Shown piece by piece: positions 11,775 through 23,300 of a stretch of 64,000 bases of DNA. The stretch is taken from contig RSEE01000103.1 of NCBI GenBank assembly GCA_003971905.1, positions 64,501-128,500 on the forward strand. The letters are read 5' to 3'. The translations under genes were made by a program, and so were the position numbers. The notes under the pieces were generated by a model. It worked only from the letters and a program-made list of their open reading frames with translations, had not been told where the DNA came from and did not search any database. This stretch comes from Moniliella sp. 'wahieum'. Lineage: Eukaryota > Basidiomycota > Moniliellomycetes > Moniliellales > Moniliellaceae. Position 1 is the stretch's first letter. Every line of letters begins with the position of its first letter.

Positions 11775-13875
11775 CTAGTGATAGGGACTAGAGAACCGAC
11801 CAATTCCACTCGGTCCACGCGGGTTCCAGCTGAGCCACAGTGGGGAGGAGGCACTGTTGCCAATCGGGTTTGGGCGGTGCGCTCCAGGCCGGGAGGGACG
11901 AGGCGGCGGAGGTAGGGGAAGGTGGGTCGGTGGTGGCGGGACTGGTCCTGGCACTGGTGGGGGAGAGGGCCGGGGCGCGTGCGGGACCGGGGGCCGCAGG
12001 GCGGATCCGTCGCCAAATACGTCGTTGAACGGTACCGCGAACGAGAGCCGGAAGGAGAGGAAGAACGAGAACGAGAACGAGAACGAGAACGGGAACGGGG
12101 GAACGGGAACGAGAATGAGAATGAGAATGAGATCGGGAACGGGAGCGGGAACGGGAATGGGAAGCAAGTCCTGATCCTGGTCCTGGTCCTGTTGCTTGGG
12201 TGAGTCCTTGCAGTGGGCTGGGGTGAGCTGGGCTGTCGCGTACCACAGCGACGGGAGGCAAGTGCGGCCAGAGAAGAAAGTAGCGTCGGTCTTCGGGGTG
12301 GGGAGGGCGACCGAGCAAGTCACGTTCGGCCTGGCTTAGCGCACGACGACGCACGTACTCGGCCCCACGCGCCACACACTCCAGCCGCGCCACCAACGAT
12401 AACTCGTACTGGTCCGCGTGCACGCCCAACCATGGTGCAGCGTACGTTCGGTCGCGTTGGCGCTGGTCAGCGCGCAGTGGGACGCAGCACGTTTCACCTC
12501 CATCTCTACCTCCTCCTCCTCCTCCTCCCCCGCCACCGCCGCCTCTTCCACATTCACTTCCACTTCCATACCTTGCGATCCGGACGGCTCCACACTCGGG
12601 TGGCACCTTGTCTCGTGGGCAACAGGCGCAACGGGCGAAACGGGCAGGGGCGTGGGCGACAGCGACAAGCACACAGACGCAGGCTCAGTTGCAGTCGCGT
12701 CCCTAGAACAGGAAAGGTCAGGAGACGAACACCTTATCATTGTTGCGGGTGCCTTTGCTCCGCCCTCCGGCGCACGGGCACCATCACGATCATCATCACG
12801 ATGACCATCACGATTGCCATCACGACCACGATCACGATTACGATCCAAGCTGTACTGCCGTGCCCAGAGAGCGGTGATGGGCACACTGTTGGGGACGTTC
12901 GCGGGGTGGCTCGGGGGGAGGAGGAGGCGGGGGCGAGATGGGAGCTAAAGTGGTCCAGGTCCAGGGGAACTCGAACTGGGTTGGGTCACGGTCGGGCTGG
13001 ACAATCGGCTTGCAAGGCTCGCACGTAGCGGTAGTGGCAGCGCGCGGGTCGTCAGGCCTATACGGGTCGCGATGGCCACGACCACGATCCTGACCACGAG
13101 GTGCGCGGTCTGAGACGAAACGTGGCGCGAGGGGGCGGAGGGAAGGACGAGAGGAAGGAAGGGTGCTGACAGATTGGCTGTGCCCCAGCCCTGGTTTGAA
13201 CGCCGTCTGGGACGAGGAGGGGGAGGGACAAGAACCAGAACCAAAACCAAAACCAGAACCAGAACCAGAGACAGAGGGGCCACTTTGGACGCTGGTCGCG
13301 ACGGTGCTGGTGCTAGAGGTGGTACAATACGAAGCCATGCGCTCCGACATGCGCTCCGACTCGGCCGACGTGGATGCAAACGAACTTTGGCATGCGATGG
13401 AAGAGGTGGACGAGTCCCATAGGCGTAGGGCTAGCGGCGGGCGGATAGCGCGGGCGGAAGAATGCGAAGACACATCCAAGGCCAAGGGCGGGGGGGCGTA
13501 GCCCAAGGGAGCCTCAGAAGAAGAAGAAGGAGAAAGAGAAAGAGAAAGAGAAGGGAGCCAAACCCGCGGGCGGGGGCGGGGCGAGGGTGGGGTAGACTCG
13601 GTGCTTGCGCGGCGCTTCATTCCGGCTTGTTGACTGGCACAGGAGGGCGAGGGTGCGCTGCTGCCGGGACCGAGGGCGGAGGATGTAGCGGAGGGAGCAC
13701 AGAGGGGGGAGAGGGAGATATGAGCGAGGCGCTGGGCTACCGCGTCTGCGTTCGCGTGTGGGGTAGGTGTGGCCGGGTGAGGGGCAAAGGTTTGGCGGGG
13801 GGGACGGAAGAGGGGGGCATGCGGAGGGGAGGGGAGAGGGCAAAGCAAAGCAAAGCAGTGTCCAGGCCAGGGCAA
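11775..13875 (-). CDS. Ser/Pro-rich protein of unknown function
   Basis: Not recognised. The upstream part (13875 to about 12840) is one open frame of about 345 codons rich in Ser and Pro, ending in a Pro run. The middle has LWARQYSLDRNRDR followed by an Arg/Asp/Gly-rich stretch. The downstream part has a compact, probably folded block: DQYELSLVARLECVARGAEY, RRRALSQAERDLLGRPPHPE and RRYFLLWPHLPPVAVVRD. After that come Ser-Arg and simple repeats at about 12050-12180. The start may lie at ATG 13875 or at an internal ATG near 13620. The block with RGAEYVRRRAL is the part worth searching. Confidence 0.5.
12040..12190. repeat. GAACGA/GAATGA hexamer repeat
   Basis: Imperfect hexamers (gagaacgagaacgagaac, then gggaac, then gagaatgagaat) run through the C-terminal part of the unknown minus-strand gene and, if translated there, encode Ser/Arg/His-rich or Val/Leu-rich low complexity depending on frame. 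Confidence 0.8.
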
Positions 13876-14111
13876 CTAGAAGCGAGGACCACAGCGTCGC
13901 CCCGCACGCAAAAGGACAGGAGGAGGGGAAAAGGTGGAGGAGGGGACGATGGCGGTATGGGACCAGAGAGGAGAGGTGATATTAGTAGGCGAGGGACAGG
14001 TGGGTGCCGAGAGGACTGCCGGCATTGGCTCTCTCTTGGCAGACAGCCGCGCGGCCACCGTCGGAGGATCGATGATGGTTGGTCCCGGTTTCCACCATCG
14101 ATGAGATCGGG

Positions 14112-14153
14112 GAGATCTGAGTATCTGAATTTAAGGTGAAGATCTGAGATCTG
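14112..14153. repeat. Heptamer array, AGATCTG unit
   Basis: Two exact AGATCTG copies at 14138-14151 and one more at 14113, separated by degenerate sequence. Confidence 0.85.
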
Positions 14154-14437
14154 ACTAAACAGCTGAGGTCGGCCGCCGAACTGAGTACTGAGCGTCTGAG
14201 TCTAGCCACTAGTCCCTACGCAGTGTACTCGATCCTACACGCGTACTCAGTGTGAGTACTCGAGTACTCCGTGTCGTCAGCGTCCTCAATGTAGTCAGTG
14301 TACTCTGATTCAAAGTTACTCCGCACTACGTACTACCCCTTCTGTAGCGCTTTGGAGGCGGTGGCTGGCGTGGCCTGGATGGTATGGATGGCCGCCGACA
14401 GGGTGACATGTGGCGTGCGCCATGTGGCCTGCGGAAG

Positions 14438-14512
14438 CATCGATCATCGATCATCGACCATCCATCATCAATCCGACGCCGACAGCCCCCCTGGGATCGA
14501 TGATCGATGATC
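14438..14512. repeat. Inverted pair of ATCGAT heptamer arrays
   Basis: ATCGATC doublet at 14438-14459 and ATCGATG doublet at 14494-14512 face each other across about 35 bp. Transcribed, they could pair as a stem. Confidence 0.85.
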
Positions 14513-14914
14513 CGTCGCTGCCATCTCACATGTCACATCCCACACCCAGGAACGACGCCACCACCAGCCCCCGGTGCTCCAGTGCTGCCTGCCTGGCTGC
14601 CCCAGATCGCGCCCCCTCCGACGGTCGCATCGATGGACGAGCGTCGCTGCGGCCAATGCCCGATGCGCCGGAAGCGAGGGAGAGAGCAGTGCACGGCAGG
14701 GCACCCTCCGCTGCCCGTCAGACGCGGACACTGAGCGCGTACTGAGCTCAGGACCTCAGGACCTCGGTTCTCATTGCCACTGGTGAGCCGGTGAGGGCCG
14801 CCGCACTCTCGCTTCTCCACGTGGGTCGATCGGGAGGCGCAGCACAGCACAGCACACGCTCAGTACTCGCCGTACTTACCGGTCACTAGGTCCCTAGTCG
14901 GATTAGTCAGAGGC

Positions 14915-14940
14915 CAGATCTCAGATCTCAGATCTGAGAC
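14915..14940. repeat. Heptamer array, AGATCTC/AGATCTG unit
   Basis: Three consecutive units with the palindrome AGATCT; the spacer base changes from C to G in the last one. Confidence 0.9.
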
Positions 14941-15350
14941 CTCATCATTCCTTCAGAATGGCCTCTTGTGTACATTTGTGTACGAGCCAAGCCACCCCTC
15001 TGCTCATCGCTATGTGCAACCCAGGCACCCAATAGCCCTTTCCGATCCACGCCTCCTCCCCGCACCCATTTGGGCAGGCGAGCAGTGTTTCTCCTTCGTG
15101 CTCTCGCCATCGACCATCGCGCCCCATCCTCCATCCTCCATCCTTCATGCTGAGTCGCCTGCCCGGTGCGCACTGGCACGTTCTCGCCAGAGCTTCCGCT
15201 TCCGCATGACATCCTCCCTTGTCCCGCTCCACCATCCAAAAGCTGTGTCGCTATTGTACAAAGTATTGTATACCTTCAAAGAACGACCGAGGAGAATTTA
15301 TACCTGTCTTTTTACTCATAATACGGCGTACTCATAATGCTGTGCGGGCT

Positions 15351-15517
15351 CTGAAGGCCAGAAACGTCGTCGACGTCACTCCTCTGAAGGTCAGATACGT
15401 TGTCGACGTCACTCCCTGAAGGACAAATTTGTTGCCAACGTCACTACCTGAAAAGGTCATCAGATACGTCGTCAACGTCACCCCCCTCGGACGGTCAGAT
15501 ACGTCGTCGACGTGTCC
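15351..15517. repeat. 33-bp minisatellite with ACGTCA cores
   Basis: Five imperfect copies of a unit of about 33 bp begin near 15351, 15384, 15416, 15449 and 15489. The conserved part is tcagatacgtcgtc followed by gacgtcac. The first two copies are in register with a reading frame (LKVRYVVDVTP per unit), since 33 is a multiple of three, but the frame closes in copy three. Four copies keep ACGTCA, a bZIP/CRE-type half site. Confidence 0.85.
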
Positions 15518-18240
15518 ATATGGGCGACATCCGACAAATCAGGTCCTCCTAGGCTCGCTCTCCCTAATGGGTTACTACAGCTACTAATACATACTGCTAC
15601 TCTTCTTCGAGCACCATCGAATGTTGTGCAAGCGTTTTTGAGGGTATACTGTTTTGCATTACGATGGGTCAATATGGATTTGTGGGCTCGCCATTGAGAG
15701 GTCTTGGGAATTTATAAGCGCGAAATCACTCAGTCCCAGAATCGTCTGTGTGGTCGTCGTCATCACCCTCTGCACCCTCTGCACCAAAGAGAGGTTGACT
15801 GCAGTGCCTTCATTGTCCTCTGGCGAACACATGCGACAGAATTCGATAATTCTTACCCAGAGTGGCAGGGGCGTGACATTGTGCGTCGCTTGCGCTATCT
15901 TGACTGTCATCTTCCGTATCATTTGCCTGCGCGTTTTCCTCATCAGCTGCCGCTGAACGGCCAAAAATCAGCTTTTGCATCGATCTGCAGGCGGTCATAG
16001 TGACCGGAAATGGCTGAAAACGCATTGGCATTGGAATGGGGCGAGATGGTGCGGATCGAGAGGGTATATACGATGATGGTTGGGCCGTCGGGGGTCGAAT
16101 AGAGCAAAAGCCAATGCGACAAGGAAGCCAAGTGCCAGATGCGCACTCAACAACCTCTCCGGACGAACAGCACACAACATCTTGGAGATGACAAAAAACT
16201 GGTATAGTGGCAAATAATAGCCAGGGCGGGTTGGGTTTGGGACCGCTGGTGTCATGATAATCAACCCCATCCCTCTAGAAATACGCATGTTTTCTCGGCG
16301 GTCAGGTAATGTAGTATTCTCTCAGCGCTGCGCTCTCAGAGTGTTCATTGCTTGGCCCGCTTCTAGCTACCAGGAAGCTTTTCTGTCGAGGACTTCCCGT
16401 AATACGGGCGGTCGTGAAAATGAATATGTTGCTTCGGCCAACCAAATCAGCCAAAAATGAATTACCCCTCCCAAAGGAGGTTTGGATACTTTGGCCACAT
16501 GAGGCTAAGGGTTATGGCCACATGCGGTCAAGGGCTTTGGCAACATGCATTCAAGCGCTTATCCCAAATGCGCAAACGCTTAACTGTTGATTGGATGCGT
16601 GCTTGTACGCTCTCTAACCGGCTGGCTGGTTGTGGGGCTCGCATTGGTGCAGAACTAGTAGAAATTTACAGGCAGGGCAGTTATTTTTGTAGGTATATAG
16701 AATGCATTCTAAGATCACTGGGAAGCGATTACACGGCAACCACGGTTAGATGCGACGTACGACGGAAGCCCCACAACGTAATAGTGCAGTGAGCTGCACA
16801 GCAAGTGGTAGGTTAGTGTTAGGGGAGCGCGCACTAGGGAGGAGCTGGCCAAGTCAGCAGCAGCACAGACAGTTAGCGAGAGACACAGAAGTTGTGCGAC
16901 GGACTCACGGGTCAGGCGGTCAAGTCAGCCAGTAGCAGGGACAACAAGCGGTATGAAGTCGGAATGTACACGGGTAGGGAGGACGAGGTCAGGAACAGCG
17001 TCGGCATATGACAGAAGGGAGGTAGACGGCGCGAAACAGGTCATATGAGTCGAGGCGAACAAAGCGAGACGACCCAACTGTGAGATTAGATTCCGTGCAT
17101 CCAACAGCTGAGCAGACAGTGTCAGTGGCAGGGCAACTCCAAGCTCGAAGGACGGAGGACGTACGATGGAGGCAGGCCAGCCAAGCGAGAGGACCAAGGC
17201 GAGGCAAACCATGCGAGCGACACAACCAAAGTGAGCAGACGGACAAGGGTGGGCCGAAGTCGAGAGAAACGGTGCATACATATCGCGCATGCGACCCACA
17301 AGGTCAGCAGAAGTGACGGGAATGCTGCGAAAGCGGGTACGTATACGATGGCGCTGCTGACAAGATGAAACGAGGACAAGATGGCCCGCGAAGGGGAGTC
17401 TATGTATGCAGGCAGCAGGCCAGGTAAGCAAGAGAGCGCTGGCGGGAAAGAGAACACGTACGACAGAAGCAATGCACGGAGAGTGAAAGGGAGAGGGGGT
17501 GATGGTGCAGGGGGGGTGCCCAACAGCGGTACAGACGAGGCGAGGAGGACGGAGTGTGACGGGAGAGGGAATGGATACGTACGGCAGCAATGCATACCAG
17601 GCTCCGAGCGATGGGGGCGGGACGAGGAAAGCGGGCACAGTAAGCAGTGCAGGCAGCAACGATGGTGATGTTGGTGGCCAAGGGAAGAAAAGGGTACTGT
17701 TGCGCTGTGGCACAGAGCACTCTGCAATCTGCTGGTGGCTGCAGAGAGGGGATACCAGTTGCTACGGGCGCAATGAGGGACGACGGTGAGGAGACATGAT
17801 GCAACCACAGAGCAGCAGGAGATTAAAGGGACTCTCTCAGTGGGAAGCTCCAGAGCACAGACCCGCTCGGCAGTACATTGACTAACCAAGCGAGAGCCCA
17901 AGAGACTCTCTCTCAGTGGGAAGCACCACAGCGCAGGCTAGCTCTGCTAAAAGCAGGCACCAGAGGGTTAGAGTCTCCTGCACTTCCTTATTGTCCCTAC
18001 CGTCTTTCGGCTTCTTTCGCTATCGTGCCTCCTACCTACAAAACCTTCTAACCCCGCCTCTTTTCTCACCTCTCGGGTCCACTTTGCCCTTGACCCTGGC
18101 CTCGTCTCTCGCTTCGTCCCTCCGCGCATGGTCCCCTTTCTCGCCTTTGACCCGTTTCCCCTTTTACCCTGTAGCCCTCTTTTGGTCTCCCCTTGTTCCC
18201 CTTCTCTTCTATAAAACCTGCCTATTCTTAGATCCAATGA
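15518..18240. other. Less GC-rich island, unclassified, no recognised gene
   Basis: Base composition drops visibly compared with the flanks. Short open frames exist on both strands, but none is long or recognisable. At 16490-16560 a short phrase (gccacatg, aaggg/caaggg) recurs about three times. At 17829-17862 and 17908-17941 an imperfect duplicate (actctctcagtgggaagc) lies about 80 bp apart. The minus strand of 16925-17900 is open but unlike a conserved protein. It could be an old mobile-element remnant; I see no end repeats or enzyme motifs that would name a family. Confidence 0.4.
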
Positions 18241-19304
18241 GATCATGGCCCAAGCCGCCAACCATTCTTTCCCCTTCACCCTTCTTCTAGGCACTCCACT
18301 TCTCGAAGAAGACCTTTCGATCAGCTCGCTCGCCCTCCCTACCACCACCAGTACGACTGCATCACCCTCGAAAGCCATCCGGACTACAGATCTGATCAGT
18401 ATATTCCTTCGTGGAGGGAAGATTGCTTATTCACGTGCAATGCCATCCACCATCCACGGTCTGCTCTTCTGTGTCGGGTGGTACCCTGGCCTGGGAATGG
18501 GAGGGCGTGGACAGGGCGGGGGAGTAGGTAAAAGCGCAGGGGCAGCGTGGACCAGGAGGATAGTGTGGGGTGTGTTGTAAACTGGGAGGGGCCACGCCAC
18601 GTGACCTGCGCGTGCGACAGCGAAGGCTGGCAGACCAAGTGTGGCCGGTGATTGGCTCGTGGATGATCGATGCTTAATTGATTGCTCGTTTCAAGTGCCA
18701 CGCTCAAGCTGAGCGGCAAGCAAGCTGCATGGGGGGCAGGGCACTAGGCCACCTGCGCTCACCCCAGCGCGGCACCACCCCAACGAGCGCTGGCACCAGG
18801 CGGGGGCCCCCCCCGACACTGGGCACTGCGTGGACGGCCGACGTGGCTGGCGCGTGCGCAGGGGCAGTGTGGTGTGTCGTCTGCTGCCCCCGTGCGGCTC
18901 GGCCGGCGGTGGCGGGCCGGCGCACGGGGGCAGAGAGATGATATGCCAGCGGGAGCGGAGCGGCGCGGTGCCCAACGCCAACGCGTCAACATCGGTGGCT
19001 GGCGCGCTGCTGGGCAGCCTGGTTGCTGCCTTGCTCCTGGCTGCTCCTCCTGCTCGGCTGGTCTAACCCCACGACCTCATCCCTTCCCCCACCCCCACCC
19101 CACCTCCACTTCCTCCTTTCCCGCCCAGCCTCCCCTCCCGATACCCCTCCCTGCTTGCCCCCCCTCTCCCTTCTGCTCCTCTGCGAGGACATTGTTTGCT
19201 GCATCGACTGCGTCGACCACCCCTTGAAGCCCGAGCCACCCTTCTCCCGCCCTTCTTCCGCCTGCCTGCCTGTCTACCTGTCTACCCTTGTCTCTCGCTC
19301 CGCC

Positions 19305-20220
19305 ATGCACCCTACTTTGACCGAACGCCCTACACCGGCGCTCTCTGACCGCGCCGCCCTCCTCTCCACCCTCCGCACCGGCGGTGTGGCCGCTGCCACC
19401 CCCCTCCGCTGCCCCCACCGGCGCCGCTGCCTCCCAGCTGCCTCCCCTCCATCTGGGTCAGGGCCCTGATGTATCTCTCCAGCACATCCAGCTGTCCCAG
19501 GCCCAGGCCCAGGCTCAGGCCCAGGCTCACGCACTCCATCTGCAGAACCCCGCATCGCTGCTGACCCAGCAACTTGCTGCTCAGCAGCAGCAGCAGCAAG
19601 CCGAGCTCGCCCGCCTCCTTGTGCTCCAGCAGCAACACCAGCTCCAGCAACTGCAGCAGCAGCAGCAGCTCTTGCTGCTCCAGGCGCTGCAGGCCCAGGC
19701 CGTGCAACAAGCCCAAACTGTCCAGCAGGCCCAAGCCGTGCATCAAGCACACCAGCAGCACCAGCACGGCCTTCATCCGTTCGGCTATGCGCCTGCGTCC
19801 GACGCACCGGGCCAGCGGCACTCGTGGGCGCCTGAACCGCGTCGGTCCAGCGCACGCTTCTCCACCAGTTCGACCGGCCGGCCCACGTCGACCTTGGCCT
19901 TGGCCCCTGCCGCGCCGCAGCGGCCCGTGTCAACGGCCAACTTGGCCTCGAGCTGGCGCTCGGGCCAACGCTCCCCCCGGCCGCGGCCCCGCCGAGCATT
20001 GTGATTGATGATATCTCCCAACTCTCCCTGGGAGGCGAGAAGTGCCCGCCGCAGCCACCGCGCGCGGCGGGTCAAGGACCGGGAAGGTGGGCCGATTCGT
20101 ATGCCCCGTGGCCCCCCCACCGATCCCGCCGAGCTGCAAGCTTCCAACTTTCTTGCCCGCGCCAATACCAAGGTCCGCCGGGACGCCATTCGTGTTTTGG
20201 CTTCGGGACGGCACTCTTAG
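19305..20220 (+). CDS. Gln-rich protein of unknown function
   Basis: Start ATG 19305 in cgccATGCAC, stop TAG at 20218. After a short N-terminal part (MHPTLTERPTPALSDRAALL) there is a long Gln/Ala/Leu tract at 19495-19780, coded by CAG with QAQAQAQAQAH, then a Ser-rich part. The end is IDDISQLSLGG, PRGPPTDPAELQASNFLARA and NTKVRRDAIRVLASGRHS. The terminal basic block with PRGPP and N-F/L-A-R recalls a conserved end of fungal RNA-binding or transcription-linked Gln-rich proteins, but I cannot name the family. At least two frame changes lie inside. Confidence 0.55.
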
Positions 20221-21443
20221 GTCCAAGCCCTAGACTGGGTGACTACCTACACCTACCTACCTTGGAGTTGCTCGTTCCCGCAATGGCTCCGCATTCGTTT
20301 TTTTTTTTTCTTTTCTTTCCTTGCTGTCTCTTTCTCTCTTTTTCTTTTTCTTTCTTTTTGTCTTTCCCTTTTTTGTCTTTCGTTTCGTTCTTTGTCTTTC
20401 TCAGACCCCTCCTGCTTCCCTTTCCACTCCTACTTTGTCATTCGCTTTCGGGGGGGAGGGGGAGGGGACGTATTTCCTTGTTCTTGTTCTTGGCCTTTTA
20501 TCTCTTGTGCATCCTGTTCCCGTTCCTGTTGTTGGGGCCCTGCTGCGCTGAGCCGGTCCTCGGACCACCCTTTCCCCCCTTTCTGGTCTTGTCCCGTTCC
20601 TTGGCTGCACCTGGACACTGCGCCCCAGCTCCCAGCCCCAGCTTCAAACCCTAGCAAACCCGCACGACAGCCTGGAATGCCCTTGGTTTCAATGGCCTGC
20701 CCTGGCGCCGCCCTGTCGTCATCCAATCCCCAATCCCCTATCTCCAAACTAACTCTCTCCAATCTCCAAAACCCAGTCCCCCATCTTCCCATCTACTAAA
20801 CAAACTGAAATGACCAACTGCATCCCGTTGTACCTATCTTTGTTTTGGTTGCGGTTGTCTAGTCCTATATCGTTTCGTCTCATCGATCTCATCCCAGATG
20901 TCAGATCTCATCTCAGATGTCAGATATCCTGTTGTGGCACCCCACTCGTTTCGTCTTCCCTTCCCCCTCTCCCTCCCTCCCCTTCTCTTCGCTTGCGTCT
21001 CGCGTCTTGCGTCTCCTGTAGCCACGCCGGTGTTCTACCGTCCTTAGCAAATGGCAAGCACGCAGGAAGGCAATGCTGTTGTGCTTTGCTTTAAAAGATA
21101 GTCCGGCGTTTGCGGGGGTTGGTCTGGCTGAGAGTGAGAACGAGGCAACTACCGAAGGCCTGTGCTTTCGATGGCGTTAATTAGGCCTTGGGCTTGGGGC
21201 GAAACGGCGGAGGACAAGGACCCAAACCAAAAAAATACCAAAATGCCATGCCCAGGCGGAACCCGGGGGGGCAGGCAAGGCGGAATTCCTTCGGCTGGAA
21301 CCAGGCAAGGGATCTGGCGAGGCGACTAAGATCTCAATTGAGGTCGGAGGGAAGTACTGGCCTGGACGCGACGGCTGGAGGGGAGAGACAAAGTTGCTTG
21401 CCACCAGCCAACTGACCATGGCGCGCCAACCTCGCATGTGTCG
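20221..21443. other. Intergenic region with pyrimidine tract
   Basis: A strongly pyrimidine-rich stretch lies at 20295-20420 (poly-T and TTTC units) just after the Gln-rich gene. A degenerate AGATCT cluster is at 20895-20929. The GC-rich 21180-21440 segment is the probable promoter of the Cwf18-like gene. Confidence 0.6.
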
Positions 21444-22317
21444 ATGGAGACAGTCGCTTCGGAGCGGCGGACCGCGCTTCTGGCCCTGCGCAAGCACAAA
21501 CTCGATGAGGAAGCGGGCAAGGTGCCGGTGGGTCAGAGCGAGGTGATTGATGCGCTGGTCCAGCGCTGTTTCCGCTCGTTTGATCCCAAGACGCGCCAGA
21601 TGCGTCGGACGGGCGTGGCAGAGGGCGTGGAGGATACAGCGGAGATGGGTACGTTGCGCTACGCTATGCTACGGTTTGGATTGGGTTGGTTTGGGGGTTG
21701 GGTTGGGTTTGCATGGTGGGATGCAGGCAACGGAAACTAACTTTGTTTGGTGGACACTTACTAGCTGTCGATGGCCTCCAAGCCAGTGTGCTGGCCTTGG
21801 ACGAGGTGAAGCGAGGTGAAGATATTGTATGTGTACCTTCTTGGTGATGTGTGCCGGCACGTACCAACCCATTTCCCAGTGTGGATCACTGACCCTATCT
21901 CCCCATCGCAGGACTTGCTCAACATTGCGCCCCAGCGACCCAACTGGACTTGAAACGCGACCTCAAGAAGCGTCTGGCCAAATTGGAGAGGAGAGACCAA
22001 GAGGCGATTAACACCTTGATTCGTACGTGTCTTCCATCCTTCTCCCCATCCCATCTCCCTAGTATCCTAGCCTTCTAGCCTTCTATCCCCATATCCCTTC
22101 GCCTGTTCCACAACGTGGGCTTGCTCCCGCTTCTCTCTTTCCACGACGACCGAACTAACTTAGGTACTGACAGGTCGGCGCATCGGAGGCCAAGGTGCCA
22201 CGGGCACAGTCGACACAGCTCTTGCCCATCTCGCCGCGCGACGAGCCAGCAGAAGAGAGGAGAGACTCGGACGAGGGCGAACAAGAGCAGCGAGAGGAGC
22301 AAACGGAATACTACTAA
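21444..22317 (+). CDS. Cwf18/CCDC12-type pre-mRNA splicing factor
   Basis: Cwf18/CCDC12 is a small component of the activated spliceosome. Exons by inspection: 21444-21648, 21765-21826, 21912-22022 and 22174-22317. Exon 1 begins METVASERRTALLALRKHKL, the family start, and continues to FRSFDPKTRQMRRTG. Exon 2 gives AVDGLQASVLALDEVKRGED. Exon 3 gives DLLNIAPQRPNW, then after a one-base loss (tggac for tgggac) LKRDLKKRLAKLERRDQEAI. Exon 4 ends with REERRDSDEGEQEQREEQ and a TAA at 22315. Donors are GTACGT, GTATGT and GTACGT. The core NIAPKRPNWDLKRDL and LERRTQEAI pattern is diagnostic of the family. Confidence 0.85.
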
Positions 22318-22861
22318 ATCGGCGGATGGGATGCGTTCCACTTCATTCCCTGATTGGCCTGATCCCATGCTTGCTGGACAGCCGCCCTGGTTCCAGGGGA
22401 GGTGGATGGCAAGGGAAAGCTGTGCTGCGGGGCCGTGGTTATGGCTGTGACTTTGGTGGTGGCAAATAGGTGGAAGTGAAGCATGAAGCCACGTGGGTTG
22501 GGACCTGGTATTTGCTGTCGCTCGCGAGGGCCAGTCCCTAGTCCAGCCCCGTTGGCCGGAAGATAGACAGAGCCTATGGCTCATTGGTAGCAAGTCAGTA
22601 CCTAGGAACTGGGAAAGCTCTCGTCCTGACGCGGAATGCGCGTCATCGCAATCGCAATCGTAATCCGATTGACTGGATCAGCTCAGCCAGTGTTTCAAAA
22701 CAACCCAGACGCAAAATTGTCTGTCAAAAATCCCCAGCGCCTTTCGGCTTGTGGTCGGTCTGGATTCGCGCCACCGCCCTCAGCACGTTTTGTTGTTGCC
22801 GCCCCACCTCCACCTCCAACTCCACATCCCCCGTCCCACCCCCTCTCGCGGCCCAGGTTCA

Positions 22862-23202
22862 ATGGGCGTGAAGCATGCTGTGTATCTGCACGCACAGCAC
22901 GTGTACGGGTGCCGGAATTGCCATGCGCACCTCACCACCCGCGCCGAGTGCATCTCTGCCAATTTACGGGCAAGCATGGTCCTGCGCTCTTGGTGGAGCA
23001 GGTGACCAACGTGACCCCTGGTAAGGCGGAGGAACGGACGATGCGAGAACGGCACTACACGGTACGAGACTTGACGTGCTCCCAGTGCGGATCCTACCTC
23101 GGCTGGCATTACGTCCATGCATACGAGAACGACTCGGCCTACAAACAAAACAAATCCATCTTGGAGACCGACTGCATCGTCTCCGTCGGGCGCGAGGGGT
23201 AA
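22862..23202 (+). CDS. Yippee-like zinc-binding protein (Moh1 type)
   Basis: Yippee proteins are small conserved zinc-binding proteins; yeast Moh1 is the fungal member. Start ATG 22862 (MGVKHAVYLHAQHVYGCRNC), stop TAA at 23200, about 113 residues, the usual length. The two zinc Cys pairs are C-R-N-C near the start and C-S-Q-C-G near 23075, followed by LGWHYVHAYE and YKQNKSILE, both hallmark blocks. One base is lost near 22960 (ISAxFTGKHGPALL). No intron is visible. The upstream 260 bp are C-rich and probably hold the promoter and 5' UTR. Confidence 0.88.
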
Positions 23203-23230
23203 GCCTAACCAGCTTCGCAGCTTCACGATG

Positions 23231-23300
23231 CAAGCTTCAAGCTAGCTTCATGGTTCAAGCTAGCTTCAAGCTTCAAGCTTCAAGCTTCAAGCTTCAAACT
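23231..23300. repeat. Heptamer array, AAGCTTC unit
   Basis: Four exact AAGCTTC copies at the right end, with single copies and AGCTAGCT variants to the left. The array begins about 30 bp after the Yippee stop codon. Confidence 0.92.

Larger units (their letters stand above)
13876..15350. other. Gene-poor region with dense heptamer arrays
   Basis: No supported gene in about 1.5 kb. Arrays occur at 14112-14153 (AGATCTG), 14181-14270 (AGTACTC-type), 14438-14459 (ATCGATC), 14494-14512 (ATCGATG), 14526-14538 (ACATGTC) and 14915-14940 (AGATCTC). This is the densest cluster in the window. Confidence 0.6.

Noticed and set aside
12040-12190. Arg-rich SR-type domain
   Set aside because: The Ser-Arg text appears only in one frame of a simple hexamer repeat whose true frame is unknown.
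15351-15517. CRISPR-like array
   Set aside because: Copies are contiguous, imperfect and without unique spacers, and the genome is eukaryotic.
16925-17901. Hydrophobic minus-strand frames as a membrane protein
   Set aside because: Hydrophobicity follows from pyrimidine bias; frames overlap in all three registers, with no conserved motif.
22584-22625. tRNA-like A-box (tggctcattgg)
   Set aside because: No B-box (GGTTCGANTCC-like) follows at the right distance and no cloverleaf stems can be drawn.
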